Source of the DNA: Actinospica sp035493475
GTDB taxonomy: Bacteria > Actinomycetota > Actinomycetes > Streptomycetales > Catenulisporaceae
DNA length: 64,000 nt
Direction: 5' to 3'
Assembly: GCA_035493475.1 (NCBI GenBank)
Contig: DATJIF010000040.1
Span: forward strand, 1 to 64,000
A program made the translations under genes and the position numbers. The notes under the pieces were generated by a model. That model was not told the origin of the DNA. It ran no database searches and was given only the letters and a program-made list of their open reading frames with translations. This document shows, one piece after another, positions 8,542 to 15,825 of the stretch (positions are counted from its first letter, which is position 1; every line of letters begins with the position of its first letter).

Positions 8542-9126
8542 TTATTTTCCGACCGGCCCCAGGAGCGTGAGGACGGCCTCGGTGACCTGGTCGGCGAGGG
8601 TCTCGTCCACCGGCGCGTGCCGGGACAGGACCCGGTACCACATGGTGCCCCAGACCATGTCCGTGACGAGGTCCAGCGCCGTGCCCGCACCGACGAGGCC
8701 GTCCCGCTGGGCGCGTTCCAGGGTCTCGCGGATCAGCGCGCGGCGGCGGGCGAGCAGTTCGCTCTGCAGCTTCGCGAGGAACTCCGGGTCGTTGGTCGCG
8801 TCCGCCATCAGGCCGCTGATGATCGGTCCGGCGACGGGGGAGAGTCGGAACGAGCCGCGCAGGATCTGCCGCAGGTCGTGCAGCGGGTCGCCGGTCGGCT
8901 CCGGCTGCGCGATCGGCCGGGCCAGTTCGATGACCGCCTCCAGCAGCACCTCGGCCTTGCTGGTCCACCAGCGGTAGATCGTCTGCCGCCCGACGCCCGC
9001 CTCCTCGGCGATGCCCTTGATGGTGACGGCCTGGTAGCCGTCCCGCCGGACCAGGCGCAGCGCGGCGTCCAGCACGGCGCGCCGGGCCGGTTCGCTGCGC
9101 GGGCGGCCGAGGATCGAGGTCTCCAT
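8542..9126 (-). CDS. TetR-family regulator
   Basis: 194 residues. The N-terminal TetR helix-turn-helix (about 10-60) reads RRAVLDAALRLVRRDGYQAVTIKGIAEEAGVGRQTIYRWW in pieces, with the usual TIYRWW recognition helix. The C-terminal half is an all-helical ligand/dimer domain resembling the TetR_C group found with HTHs ending in IYRWWTSKAEVL. It is divergent from the short-chain dehydrogenase across 86 bp that hold two palindromes, so it very likely represses both genes. Confidence 0.9.
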   Translation of the reverse strand: METSILGRPRSEPARRAVLDAALRLVRRDGYQAVTIKGIAEEAGVGRQTIYRWWTSKAEVLLEAVIELARPIAQPEPTGDPLHDLRQILRGSFRLSPVAGPIISGLMADATNDPEFLAKLQSELLARRRALIRETLERAQRDGLVGAGTALDLVTDMVWGTMWYRVLSRHAPVDETLADQVTEAVLTLLGPVGK

Positions 9127-9135
9127 GCCGCCACT

Positions 9136-9158
9136 TTACTGGACATGGTGTCTCGTAA
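9136..9158. promoter_or_regulatory. Palindrome 1, probable TetR operator
   Basis: A 23-bp imperfect palindrome of form TTAC-N2-GACA-N3-TGTC-N2-GTAA (8 of 11 base pairs symmetric), 10 bases from the TetR start. Its right half TGTCTCGTAA is nearly repeated in palindrome 2 (TGTCTCGGAA). Confidence 0.6.
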
Positions 9159-9172
9159 TAAGCTGGGGTCAT

Positions 9173-9193
9173 TCCGAGGCACTGTGTCTCGGA
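9173..9193. promoter_or_regulatory. Palindrome 2, probable TetR operator
   Basis: A 21-bp near-perfect palindrome: TCCGAG, one mismatch, CAC, central T, GTG, one mismatch side, CTCGGA. It lies 20 bases before the dehydrogenase ATG and shares its half-site with palindrome 1. Their centres are 36 bp apart, about 3.5 helical turns. Confidence 0.65.
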
Positions 9194-9212
9194 AGTGTGG
9201 GAGGAGTCTGCC

Positions 9213-9938
9213 ATGGCACAGCACACCGTGATCGTCGGCGGCACGGCCGGAATCGGCCTCGCCGCGGCCCGCCGGCTGGCCGCCGAGGGCCACCGCGTCA
9301 CCGTGATCGGCCGGGACGCCGACCGGGTGAAGCAGGCCGTCGCCGAGATAGGCGGCGCGGACGCGCAGGGCCGCGCCGCCTCGATGGCCGATCGCGCGGC
9401 GTTGGAGGCGGTCTTCGGCGAGATCGGGCCGATCGATCATCTGGTGGTGACGGCGCCCGGGACCGGGGCGCCCGGCACGCTGGCCGAACTGGACCTCGAG
9501 GCGCTCGGCGAGGCGTTCCACACCAAGTTCACCGGCCTCGCGCACGCCGTCCAGGCCGCGCTGCCGCACCTCGCGAAGCAGGGCTCGATTACGCTGGTCA
9601 GCGCCGCGTCCGCGCAGTGCGCCCTGCCCGGCACCGCCGGCCTCGCCGCCGTCAACGGAGCCGTCGAGACGCTGACCCCGACGCTCGCGCTCGAACTCGC
9701 GCCCATCCGCGTCAACTGCGTCTCGCCCGGCGTCGTGGACAGCGACTGGTGGAACCGCGTCGTCCCGGCCGAACAGCGCGCAGCCGTCCTGGACTCGTTC
9801 GTCGCCGGGACCCCGGTCGGCCGCGTCGGCAAGCCGGACGACGTCGCCGACGTGATCGCCCTGCTCGTCCGCAACGGCTACCTGACCGGCACCGTCATCC
9901 CCGTGGACGGCGGCGCCCGGCTCAAGCCGCAGGCGTGA
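9213..9938 (+). CDS. Short-chain dehydrogenase/reductase
   Basis: 241 residues, the normal size for a classical SDR. The dinucleotide motif is VGGTAGIGLAAARRL near the N-terminus; the NAG-equivalent is VTAPGTG; the Ser at LVSAAS is present. However, the usual YxxxK catalytic pair is replaced: the segment reads GTAGLAAVNGAVETL, with no Tyr or Lys where YAASKAA is expected. Activity may therefore be altered or absent. The C-terminus LTGTVIPVDGGARL is typical. ATG 9213 is chosen over the GTG at 9195 because GGGAGGAG precedes it by 6 bases. Divergent from, and probably controlled by, the TetR regulator. The 3' end overlaps the convergent gene by 17 bp. Confidence 0.88.
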   Translation: MAQHTVIVGGTAGIGLAAARRLAAEGHRVTVIGRDADRVKQAVAEIGGADAQGRAASMADRAALEAVFGEIGPIDHLVVTAPGTGAPGTLAELDLEALGEAFHTKFTGLAHAVQAALPHLAKQGSITLVSAASAQCALPGTAGLAAVNGAVETLTPTLALELAPIRVNCVSPGVVDSDWWNRVVPAEQRAAVLDSFVAGTPVGRVGKPDDVADVIALLVRNGYLTGTVIPVDGGARLKPQA

Positions 9939-10512
9939 CCTTGATCTCGCGCCGCTCCGCCTCGGCGATCAGGGCCTCGTTGATGTCAGGGCGCAGCGAC
10001 AACACGGCGGCGGCGAACAGGGCCGGCCGGTCGCCGAGTCTGCTGCCCGGGATCGGTCCCCGGTAGCGGATCTCGGCGACGATCTCCCGGCTGAGCGCGT
10101 CGTCGCCCTGGTCCAGCGCGGTCATCAGCACGAGCGCCAGGTTCTTCGCGAGGTACATCAGCAGCTTCTTGCGGCCGGGCACCGGCGGCAGCAGGGGGCG
10201 GATGCGGTCCACCTCCTGCTCCACCGAGTCCGACGTGAGCAGCTCGCGGGCGTTGCGCAGCCGCACGCCGGTCACCTTCGACCAGTCGCGCGGCTCGCCG
10301 TCGAAACCGACCTGCGCACCGTCCAGGTGCACCGCGCCGAAGCGGTCGAGCAGCCCCAGCGGACCGATCTCGAGCAGCGCGGAACCCGGCCGGCGCGCCA
10401 GGATCCCGGCGAGCGTGACCTTCCACGGATTGGTCCACGGCAGTGTCGGGGCGGGGGCGGAGTCGATCGACTCGCGCATCCACCGGCCGCCCCGTCCCAG
10501 GAGTCGGCGCAC
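9922..10512 (-). CDS. Conserved hypothetical protein downstream of AIM24
   Basis: 196 residues; I do not recognise a named domain. It has no signal peptide or membrane segment. The middle contains LLEIGPLGLLDRFGAVHLDGAQV and a later helical stretch GRKKLLMYLAKNLALVLMTALDQ. GTG 10512 follows the AIM24 stop by 2 bases, so the two genes look translationally coupled; ATG 10479 is an alternative start. Neither start has a strong SD. Pairing with AIM24 suggests a shared role, nothing more specific. Confidence 0.65.
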   Translation of the reverse strand: MRRLLGRGGRWMRESIDSAPAPTLPWTNPWKVTLAGILARRPGSALLEIGPLGLLDRFGAVHLDGAQVGFDGEPRDWSKVTGVRLRNARELLTSDSVEQEVDRIRPLLPPVPGRKKLLMYLAKNLALVLMTALDQGDDALSREIVAEIRYRGPIPGSRLGDRPALFAAAVLSLRPDINEALIAEAERREIKVTPAA

Positions 10513-10514
10513 GG

Positions 10515-11237
10515 TCAGTTCGACGACGGCTTCGGCAGGTACGGGTAGATCGCGTGCGCCAGCAGCGGGATCGGCATCGACTGCAGCCAGATCTCGCCCG
10601 GGCCGGTCAGCGCGACCAGGTGGAACCCGTTGTCCCCGAACAGGATGTTGCGCACGCCCTGCAGCCGGGTGATCTGGAAGCTCACGCTCTCCTGGAACAG
10701 GCCCACGTGGCCCGGGTGCACCAGCATCGTCTGACCCGGCGCCAGCTGGTACGTGGAGACCTCGCCGGACAGTTCGATCCAGGCCTCGCCGCTGCCCTCG
10801 ATCCGCTGCAGCACGAAGCCCTCGCCGCCCCACATCCCGGCGCCCAGACCCGGCACCCCGGCGGCCGTCGCCTGGATCCCGGACGTGCCGCACAGGAAGC
10901 CGTGCCGGTGCACCAGCAGGCCGTTGCCCGGGCTCACCGCCATCGGCATGATCTGGCCGGGAACCTTGGTGGCGAACGCGATCAGGCCGGGGCCCGGGCC
11001 CTGCGCCTGGTACTGCGTCTGGAAGAAGCTGCCCCCGCCGATGGCCCGCTTGACGGCGGAGAACAGCCCGCCGCGCCCGCCCCCGCCGCCCATGTTCTGC
11101 GACATGGTGATGTTCGGCGACATCCATGACAACTCGCCGTGCGTGGAGATCACCGCTTCCCCGGGGTTCAGGGTGATCTCGAGAACCGGCAGCGTCGTGC
11201 CCTTTATGGCTGTCTGCATGGCACGCAGCGTACACAT
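10515..11237 (-). CDS. AIM24-family protein
   Basis: 240 residues of the AIM24/TspO-MBR family of double-stranded beta-helix proteins, widespread in actinobacteria with unclear role. Visible family traits: AVISTHGELSWMSPNI, a Gly-rich loop (NMGGGGGRGG), then beta-rich segments such as GNGLLVHRHGFLCG and LVHPGHVGLFQESV. No signal peptide or membrane helix. ATG 11237 has GGGAG 7 bases upstream and is preferred; ATG 11219 is the alternative. The start codon sits in one arm of a 13-bp hairpin (separate entry). Confidence 0.85.
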   Translation of the reverse strand: MCTLRAMQTAIKGTTLPVLEITLNPGEAVISTHGELSWMSPNITMSQNMGGGGGRGGLFSAVKRAIGGGSFFQTQYQAQGPGPGLIAFATKVPGQIMPMAVSPGNGLLVHRHGFLCGTSGIQATAAGVPGLGAGMWGGEGFVLQRIEGSGEAWIELSGEVSTYQLAPGQTMLVHPGHVGLFQESVSFQITRLQGVRNILFGDNGFHLVALTGPGEIWLQSMPIPLLAHAIYPYLPKPSSN

Positions 11238-11263
11238 CCGCGGTCTCCCACGGATGTGTACGC
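11228..11263 (-). promoter_or_regulatory. 13-bp hairpin over AIM24 start codon
   Basis: Bases 11228-11240 pair perfectly with 11251-11263 around a 10-base loop. In AIM24 mRNA the ATG lies in the 3' arm and the GGGAG ribosome-binding site in the loop. It also lies 31 bases past the S53 protease stop on the same strand, so it could be that gene's terminator, a translational switch for AIM24, or both. Confidence 0.6.
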
Positions 11264-11294
11264 CGTCGTTACTGCGTGCCGCGAATGTCGAGGA

Positions 11295-13400
11295 CTAGTC
11301 GACGTTCACCGCGTTGTCGTCGTCCACGAACGAGGTCTGCAGCGAGGAGTCCTCGGCGCCCGTGAACTTGAGGGTGACGGTCTGTCCGATGTACGAGCCC
11401 AGGCTGTAGCTGTGCTGGGCGTAACCGGAGTTGTGGTTGAGGTTGGAGAACGTGGCCAGCGTCGCCACCACGGTGCCGGAGCTGTTGAGCACCTGCACCT
11501 TGAAGGTGTCGTAGGCCGTGCTGGTCGTGGTCTCCGCGGTGTCGATGTGCAGCCAGAAGGAGAACGTGGCCGTGGTGCACGTCGACGGGATGGTGATCTT
11601 CTGCGACAGCGTGTCGGTGTGCGTGGTGCCGTAGCCGTCCAGCCACGCGTCATAGCTGCCGGAGTGCGCGGGCTCGCTGGTCGTGTCGCTGTTGATCACG
11701 CCGGCGGTCGCCGTCCAGGGGCTGGCCGAGCCGGTCTCGAAGCCCGGGTTGCCGAGCAGCTGGGCCGCGGTGCAGCCGCCACCGCCGCCCGAGGAGCTGA
11801 TGGTGAAGGTGAACGAGGCCGAGCCGGACGCCCCGGTCGTGTCGGTCGCGGTGACCGTCACGCTGTAGGTGCCCGCCGTGGTCGGCGTGCCGGAGATCAG
11901 GCCGCTGCTGCTGATCGACAGGCCGGCGGGCAGGCCGGTCGCGCTGTAGCTGAGCGTCTGGCCGGAGGCCGAGTCGGTCGCCGAGATCTGCAGCGACACG
12001 GCCGTGCCGACGGTCCCGGTCTTGCTGCCCGGGTTCGTCACGGTCACCGTGTTGCCGCCGGTGCTGGTGCCGGTCTGCAGGCCCGCGATGCCGTTCGGCG
12101 TGCCGATGCCGGTCGGGCCGTCGTAGCCGGTCTCCGCGGTGCAGAGGTAGGCCGGGCTGCAGGAGCCGTCGTTGCCGCTGGTGACGTCGTAGAAGTTGCT
12201 CGTGTGCGTGTAGACGTCGTCGGCCGGGTTGGCGCCCGCGTTGCCGGCGAGCGCGTACATGGCGGCGACCATCGGCGAGGAGGCGCTGGTGCCGCCGACC
12301 TCGTTCCAACCGCCGTCGCCGTTCGAGGTGTCGTAGACCGCGACACCGGTCGCCGGGTCGGCGTCCGCCGCCACGTCGTTGTCGATGCGCTTGGTGCAGC
12401 CGCTCAGGCCGAGCGAGGTCTGCCAGGACGGCTGCGCCTCGTAGCCGGAGCAGCCGGAGCCGGTGCCCTCGGAGCCGGTCGTGGTGTTCCACACCGACTC
12501 GGTCCAGCCGCGCGAGTTCGAGGACGTGCTCAGCGCCGTGCCGCCGACCGAGACCACCTTCGGCGAGGTCGCCGGATAGCTCACGCCGTAGTCCGAGTCG
12601 CCCGCGGACACCGTGGTCACGATGCCGGACGCGTGCGTGAAGTACGACGAGTCGTACGAGGTGTCGGAGGACGAGTCGGTGCCGCCCCACGAGTTGGAGA
12701 TGTAGCTCGCGAGGCCGGCCGCGGCGTTGTTCGCCACGTACAGGCCGTCGCTGCTGTCATCGTTCGCCTCGACCAGGACGATGTTGCACAGCGGGCAGAT
12801 CGCCGACGCCATGTCCAGGTCGAGCGACTCCTCGAGGGTCCAGTCGTCGCTGGACGGCGCGGCCGAGGGCAGCGGGGAGGCGGCGCCGTTCTGGTTGACC
12901 TTCTTGAAGCTGGGCACCGTGGGCAGGCCGGCGGCCGAGCGGTACGCGGCCAGGTCGGCCGCGGCGGTCGGGTCGTCGTACGCGTCCACGATCGCGATGG
13001 TGCGTCCGCTGCCGTCCGCGGCCGAGGCCGAGGTCAGGTTGTACGCGGACTGCAGCTGCGAGGGACCGTAGCCGACGCCGGACGGGATGGCGTCCGGCGA
13101 GACGGACGCGGCCTGCGCCTTCACGCCGTTCCGCTTGAGCGCGAAGCAGGCCTGCTTTCCGGCGGTGATGACCGCCGCGCACGCGTGCTCGGCACCGGAG
13201 TTGGCCGCCGTCGCCGTGGGCTGCGAGGCGTGCGCGGATCCGGTGGCCTCGGCCGCGATCATCCGCTGGGCGGCGGAGAGCGCGGGGTGGCTCGGGGCGG
13301 CGGCGGTGGCCGCGGCGGTGCTGCTCAGGGCGAGCGCGCCGCCGAGGGCCAGGGCGGTCACGACGCGTGCCGGCGCACGCAGTCGATCTCTGAGTCTCAC
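11295..13400 (-). CDS. Secreted S53 (sedolisin) protease with He_PIG and C-terminal modules
   Basis: 701 residues. A Sec signal peptide (~1-35, ending in ATAAA) is followed by ~70 residues with two Cys. The S53 catalytic domain (~105-440) shows EESLD (Glu/Asp pair, about residues 190-194), SAGDSDYG (oxyanion Asp) and GGTSASSP (nucleophile Ser near 371). There is no full ~150-residue activation prodomain. A putative-Ig domain (~450-537, GLPAGLSISSSGLISGTP) and a carbohydrate- or adhesion-type beta module (~545-701, NPGFETG start) follow. GTG 13400 is chosen because it opens the signal peptide and has GAGAGGGGA upstream. The same two accessory modules occur in the protein encoded at 31752. Confidence 0.9.
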   Translation of the reverse strand: MRLRDRLRAPARVVTALALGGALALSSTAAATAAAPSHPALSAAQRMIAAEATGSAHASQPTATAANSGAEHACAAVITAGKQACFALKRNGVKAQAASVSPDAIPSGVGYGPSQLQSAYNLTSASAADGSGRTIAIVDAYDDPTAAADLAAYRSAAGLPTVPSFKKVNQNGAASPLPSAAPSSDDWTLEESLDLDMASAICPLCNIVLVEANDDSSDGLYVANNAAAGLASYISNSWGGTDSSSDTSYDSSYFTHASGIVTTVSAGDSDYGVSYPATSPKVVSVGGTALSTSSNSRGWTESVWNTTTGSEGTGSGCSGYEAQPSWQTSLGLSGCTKRIDNDVAADADPATGVAVYDTSNGDGGWNEVGGTSASSPMVAAMYALAGNAGANPADDVYTHTSNFYDVTSGNDGSCSPAYLCTAETGYDGPTGIGTPNGIAGLQTGTSTGGNTVTVTNPGSKTGTVGTAVSLQISATDSASGQTLSYSATGLPAGLSISSSGLISGTPTTAGTYSVTVTATDTTGASGSASFTFTISSSGGGGGCTAAQLLGNPGFETGSASPWTATAGVINSDTTSEPAHSGSYDAWLDGYGTTHTDTLSQKITIPSTCTTATFSFWLHIDTAETTTSTAYDTFKVQVLNSSGTVVATLATFSNLNHNSGYAQHSYSLGSYIGQTVTLKFTGAEDSSLQTSFVDDDNAVNVD

Positions 13401-13655
13401 TGCGGGTATTCCCCTCTCGGTGGGAGCGGCGTGGGCACGGGTCGTGCCCGGCCGCGCGGAGTTTCCCGGCCGGATCGGGCTTCGGGCGCGCGGGATCGCC
13501 GCGGCGCGGCGGGAGCCGGACCGGCCGTGTTGTGTCAGGGTTCTCAGACGCGGGGGGACGGGGGCGTGCCGGTGCAGGTGGGTCGTGCGTGTGGGTAGTG
13601 CTGCCGTTCCGCCGCGCCGTGTGCAGTGTGCTGTGCGTCGTCGCAGCTCGGGCCG

Positions 13656-13669
13656 ACCGACCGGTCGGT
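13656..13669. promoter_or_regulatory. 14-bp perfect palindrome ACCGACCGGTCGGT
   Basis: A perfect palindrome of the type often bound by TetR-family repressors. It sits about 15-30 bases downstream of the expected start site of the S53 protease promoter. No TetR gene is adjacent, so the regulator would act from elsewhere. Confidence 0.45.
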
Positions 13670-13691
13670 TCGTACGCTGCGACTGCCTCGA

Positions 13692-13720
13692 ACCGTATCG
13701 CCGTGTTCGGGGGTGGTCAA
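13692..13720 (-). promoter_or_regulatory. Promoter of S53 protease gene
   Basis: On the minus strand TTGACC and TACGGT are separated by exactly 17 bases, a good housekeeping-type match. It implies a leader of roughly 285 bases before the GTG at 13400. Confidence 0.5.
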
Positions 13721-13823
13721 CGGATCGTGTTGAGCCATCTTTACAAATCTTCATGAAATCCATGGGTCACGAACGGCGCAAGCCCGGCTGCGCTCCGTGT
13801 GCGGCCCGGCGCAGGATGGGGGC

Positions 13824-14402
13824 ATGACGGGACACGCTCGGACCGCGAAGCCGGCCTCCTGTACCTGCCGCCGCGACGTCGGACTGCTGCTGATGCGGGT
13901 CGGCATCGGCGCGGTGCTGGTGGCGCACGGCGCGCAGAAGCTGTTCGGCCTGTTCGGCGGCGGCGGGATCGAGGGCACCGCGGCGGCGATGGAGTCGATG
14001 GGCTTCGAGCCGGGCCGGGAGAGCGCGATCGCGGCGGGCCTCGGCGAGACCGGCGGCGGCGCGCTGCTCGCGCTCGGCCTGGCCACCCCGGCGGCGGGTG
14101 CCGCGGCCGCCGGGACGATGGCCGCCGCGGCCGCGGTGAACTGGGAGAAGGGCCTGTTCGCGATGCGCGGCGGCTACGAACTCCCGCTGCTGATCGGACT
14201 CGGCGCGGCCGGCCTCGGGCTGACCGGCGCCGGCACCCTCTCGCTGGACGACGCGACCGGCCACGTGCTGGACCGCCCCTGGCTCGCCGCCGCCGCGTTC
14301 GCCGGTACCGCGGCCGTGGCCGCCGCCGTGATCGGCCGCCGCAACCAGGTGCTGGCCCGTCGCGCCGAGTTGGAGGAGGCGGCGGAGCCGTCCGGGGACT
14401 GA
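13824..14402 (+). CDS. DoxX-family membrane protein
   Basis: 192 residues. The DoxX core starts with LLLMRVGIGAVLVAHGAQKLFGLFGG, the family's hallmark first helix with HGxQKLFG, followed by three more hydrophobic segments (about 80-105, 115-135, 150-170). The C-terminal tail is charged and probably cytoplasmic. Members are integral membrane proteins often tied to thiol or oxidative homeostasis, but the role here is unknown. ATG 13824 has a GGATGGGGG-type SD; the GTG at 13797 is less likely. Confidence 0.85.
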   Translation: MTGHARTAKPASCTCRRDVGLLLMRVGIGAVLVAHGAQKLFGLFGGGGIEGTAAAMESMGFEPGRESAIAAGLGETGGGALLALGLATPAAGAAAAGTMAAAAAVNWEKGLFAMRGGYELPLLIGLGAAGLGLTGAGTLSLDDATGHVLDRPWLAAAAFAGTAAVAAAVIGRRNQVLARRAELEEAAEPSGD

Positions 14403-14429
14403 TTCGACTAGTCTGAGAAACCCCAGTTC

Positions 14430-14465
14430 AGGGGCCTGCTGAGCCGCGAGGCTTGACAGGCCCCT
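14430..14465 (+). terminator. Hairpin terminator after doxX
   Basis: AGGGGCCTG (14430-14438) pairs with CAGGCCCCT (14457-14465). The loop contains an inner AGCC/GGCT stem closed by the GNRA tetraloop GCGA. It lies 27 bases past the DoxX stop and just before the GntR promoter region. Confidence 0.65.
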
Positions 14466-14480
14466 CTGTTGTGCCCAAGC

Positions 14481-14500
14481 TGTCTTACTGTCGTAAGACA
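14481..14500. promoter_or_regulatory. GntR operator palindrome
   Basis: TGTCTTAC and GTAAGACA form perfect 8-bp arms around TGTC, directly before the GntR ribosome-binding site. A possible -10 (TACTGT, 14486-14491) lies inside it. Placement fits autorepression by the YtrA-type GntR regulator encoded next. Confidence 0.7.
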
Positions 14501-14515
14501 ATAGGAGAAGTGCTC

Positions 14516-14920
14516 GTGATCGAGTTCGTGCTGGACAGCCGCTCGCAGGTCGCCACCTACATGCAGCTGGTCCTCCAGGTGAAGCAGGCGCTGCGGGTGG
14601 GCCTGCTTCGCCCGGGCGACCAGCTGCCCCGGGTGCGCGACGTGGCGCAGCAGCTGGCCATCAATCCCAACACGGTGCTCAAGGCGTACCGGGAGCTGCG
14701 GCTCGCCGGGCTGACCGAGGGACGGCCCGGCGGCGGCACCTTCCTGGTCGGCACGCTCGCCGGGCCCTCGCTGGGCAGCCAGGCCGAGCTGCGCGACGAG
14801 CTCGTCGACTGGCTCGGCAAGGCGCGCGCCGCCGGGCTGGCCCGCGAGGACATCACGGCCCTGATCGAAACCACCGTACGGTCCACGTTGGACGGTTCTG
14901 AGGGGAATCCATCGCCATGA
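14516..14920 (+). CDS. GntR-family (YtrA-type) regulator of ABC operon
   Basis: 134 residues, short as in the YtrA subfamily: a winged helix (~10-80: TYMQLVLQVKQALRVGLLRPGDQLPRVRDVAQQLAINPNTVLKAYRELRLAGL, shown here as a family match) and a brief C-terminal helical dimer arm, no large ligand domain. GTG 14516 is preferred because AGGAG (14503-14507) is 8 bases upstream. Its stop overlaps the ABC ATPase start (ATGA). YtrA-type regulators usually repress their own operon with an ABC exporter, often induced by cell-envelope stress; the palindrome upstream supports this. Confidence 0.9.
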   Translation: MIEFVLDSRSQVATYMQLVLQVKQALRVGLLRPGDQLPRVRDVAQQLAINPNTVLKAYRELRLAGLTEGRPGGGTFLVGTLAGPSLGSQAELRDELVDWLGKARAAGLAREDITALIETTVRSTLDGSEGNPSP

Positions 14921-15825
14921 CAGAGGAGACCGCGCTGCGCGCGGAGGGCCTGGGCAAGCGCTACGGGCGCGCCTGGGCGCTGCGCGACTGCACCCTGCGG
15001 CTGCCGACCGGGCGGATCGCCGCGCTGGTCGGGCCGAACGGGGCCGGCAAGACCACGCTGCTGCACCTGGCCGTCGGCCTGCTGCGGCCGGACGAGGGCG
15101 AGGTCCGGGTGTTCGGGCACGACCCGCGCGCCGGACGCGAGGCGCTGGCCGAGATCGGCTTCGTCGCGCAGGACACGCCGCTCTACCGCGACTTCGCCGC
15201 GGCCGAGCTGATCAAGCTCGGCGGCAAGCTGAACAAGACGTGGGACGCCGCGCTGGCCCGGGAGCGGCTGGCCCGGCTCGACATCCCGACCGACCGGCCG
15301 GTCGGCAAGCTCTCCGGCGGTCAGCGGGCGCAGGTCGCGCTCGCCCTCGCGCTGGCCAAGCGGCCCCGGCTGCTGCTGCTCGACGAGCCGATCGCGGCGC
15401 TCGACCCGCTGGCCAGGCACGAGTTCATGCAGACCCTGATGGGCGCGGTCAGCGACACCGGCACCACCGTGCTGCTCTCCTCGCACCTGCTCGCCGACCT
15501 CGAGCGGGCCTGCGACTTCCTGATCGTGCTGCAGAAGGCGCACGTCCAGCTCAGCGGCGACGTGGACGAACTGCTGACCGGGCACCGGACGCTGATCGGG
15601 CCGCGGGAGACCGAGGCGTCGGCGCTCGCCGGGACCGCGACCGTGATCCGGGCCAGCCGGACCGACCGGCAGTCCACCCTGCTGGTGCGGCTGCCCGGCG
15701 CGGTGCCCGCGCTGGCCGACGGCTGGCGCGCCATGGAAGTGAGCCTGGAAGACCTCGTACTCGCCTACCTGAGCGTGGGCGCCGGGTCGAGGACCGAGAA
15801 CCTGGGGGAGTTGGCGGCGAAATGA
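14917..15825 (+). CDS. ABC transporter ATP-binding protein
   Basis: 302 residues. Walker A GPNGAGKTT, Q-loop VAQDTPLY, signature LSGGQRAQVALALAL, Walker B LLLLDEPIAALDP and switch His in LLSSHLLADLE are all present. A ~90-residue C-terminal extension after the NBD is typical of CcmA-like export ATPases. It is coupled by ATGA overlaps to the GntR gene before and the permease gene after. It should power the membrane protein encoded next; substrate unknown. Confidence 0.92.
   Translation: MTEETALRAEGLGKRYGRAWALRDCTLRLPTGRIAALVGPNGAGKTTLLHLAVGLLRPDEGEVRVFGHDPRAGREALAEIGFVAQDTPLYRDFAAAELIKLGGKLNKTWDAALARERLARLDIPTDRPVGKLSGGQRAQVALALALAKRPRLLLLDEPIAALDPLARHEFMQTLMGAVSDTGTTVLLSSHLLADLERACDFLIVLQKAHVQLSGDVDELLTGHRTLIGPRETEASALAGTATVIRASRTDRQSTLLVRLPGAVPALADGWRAMEVSLEDLVLAYLSVGAGSRTENLGELAAK

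Larger units (their letters stand above)
13401..13823. other. Intergenic region with S53 protease promoter and palindrome
   Basis: 423 bp between the divergent S53 protease and DoxX genes. It holds the protease promoter, a 14-bp palindrome and an AT-rich stretch near 13739-13762 just before the DoxX side. I see no convincing ORF on either strand. Confidence 0.6.

Noticed and set aside
11139..13598. 819-codon plus-strand ORF opposite the S53 protease
   Set aside because: Shadow of a gene with signal peptide and catalytic triad.
13401..13763. 121-residue N-terminal extension of the S53 protease frame
   Set aside because: It would bury the signal peptide and run through the promoter; GTG 13400 has an SD and opens the signal peptide.
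14453..14458. TTGACA as -35 of the GntR promoter
   Set aside because: Good hexamer, but no TAnnnT follows at 16-19 bases, and it is part of the hairpin of the previous gene.
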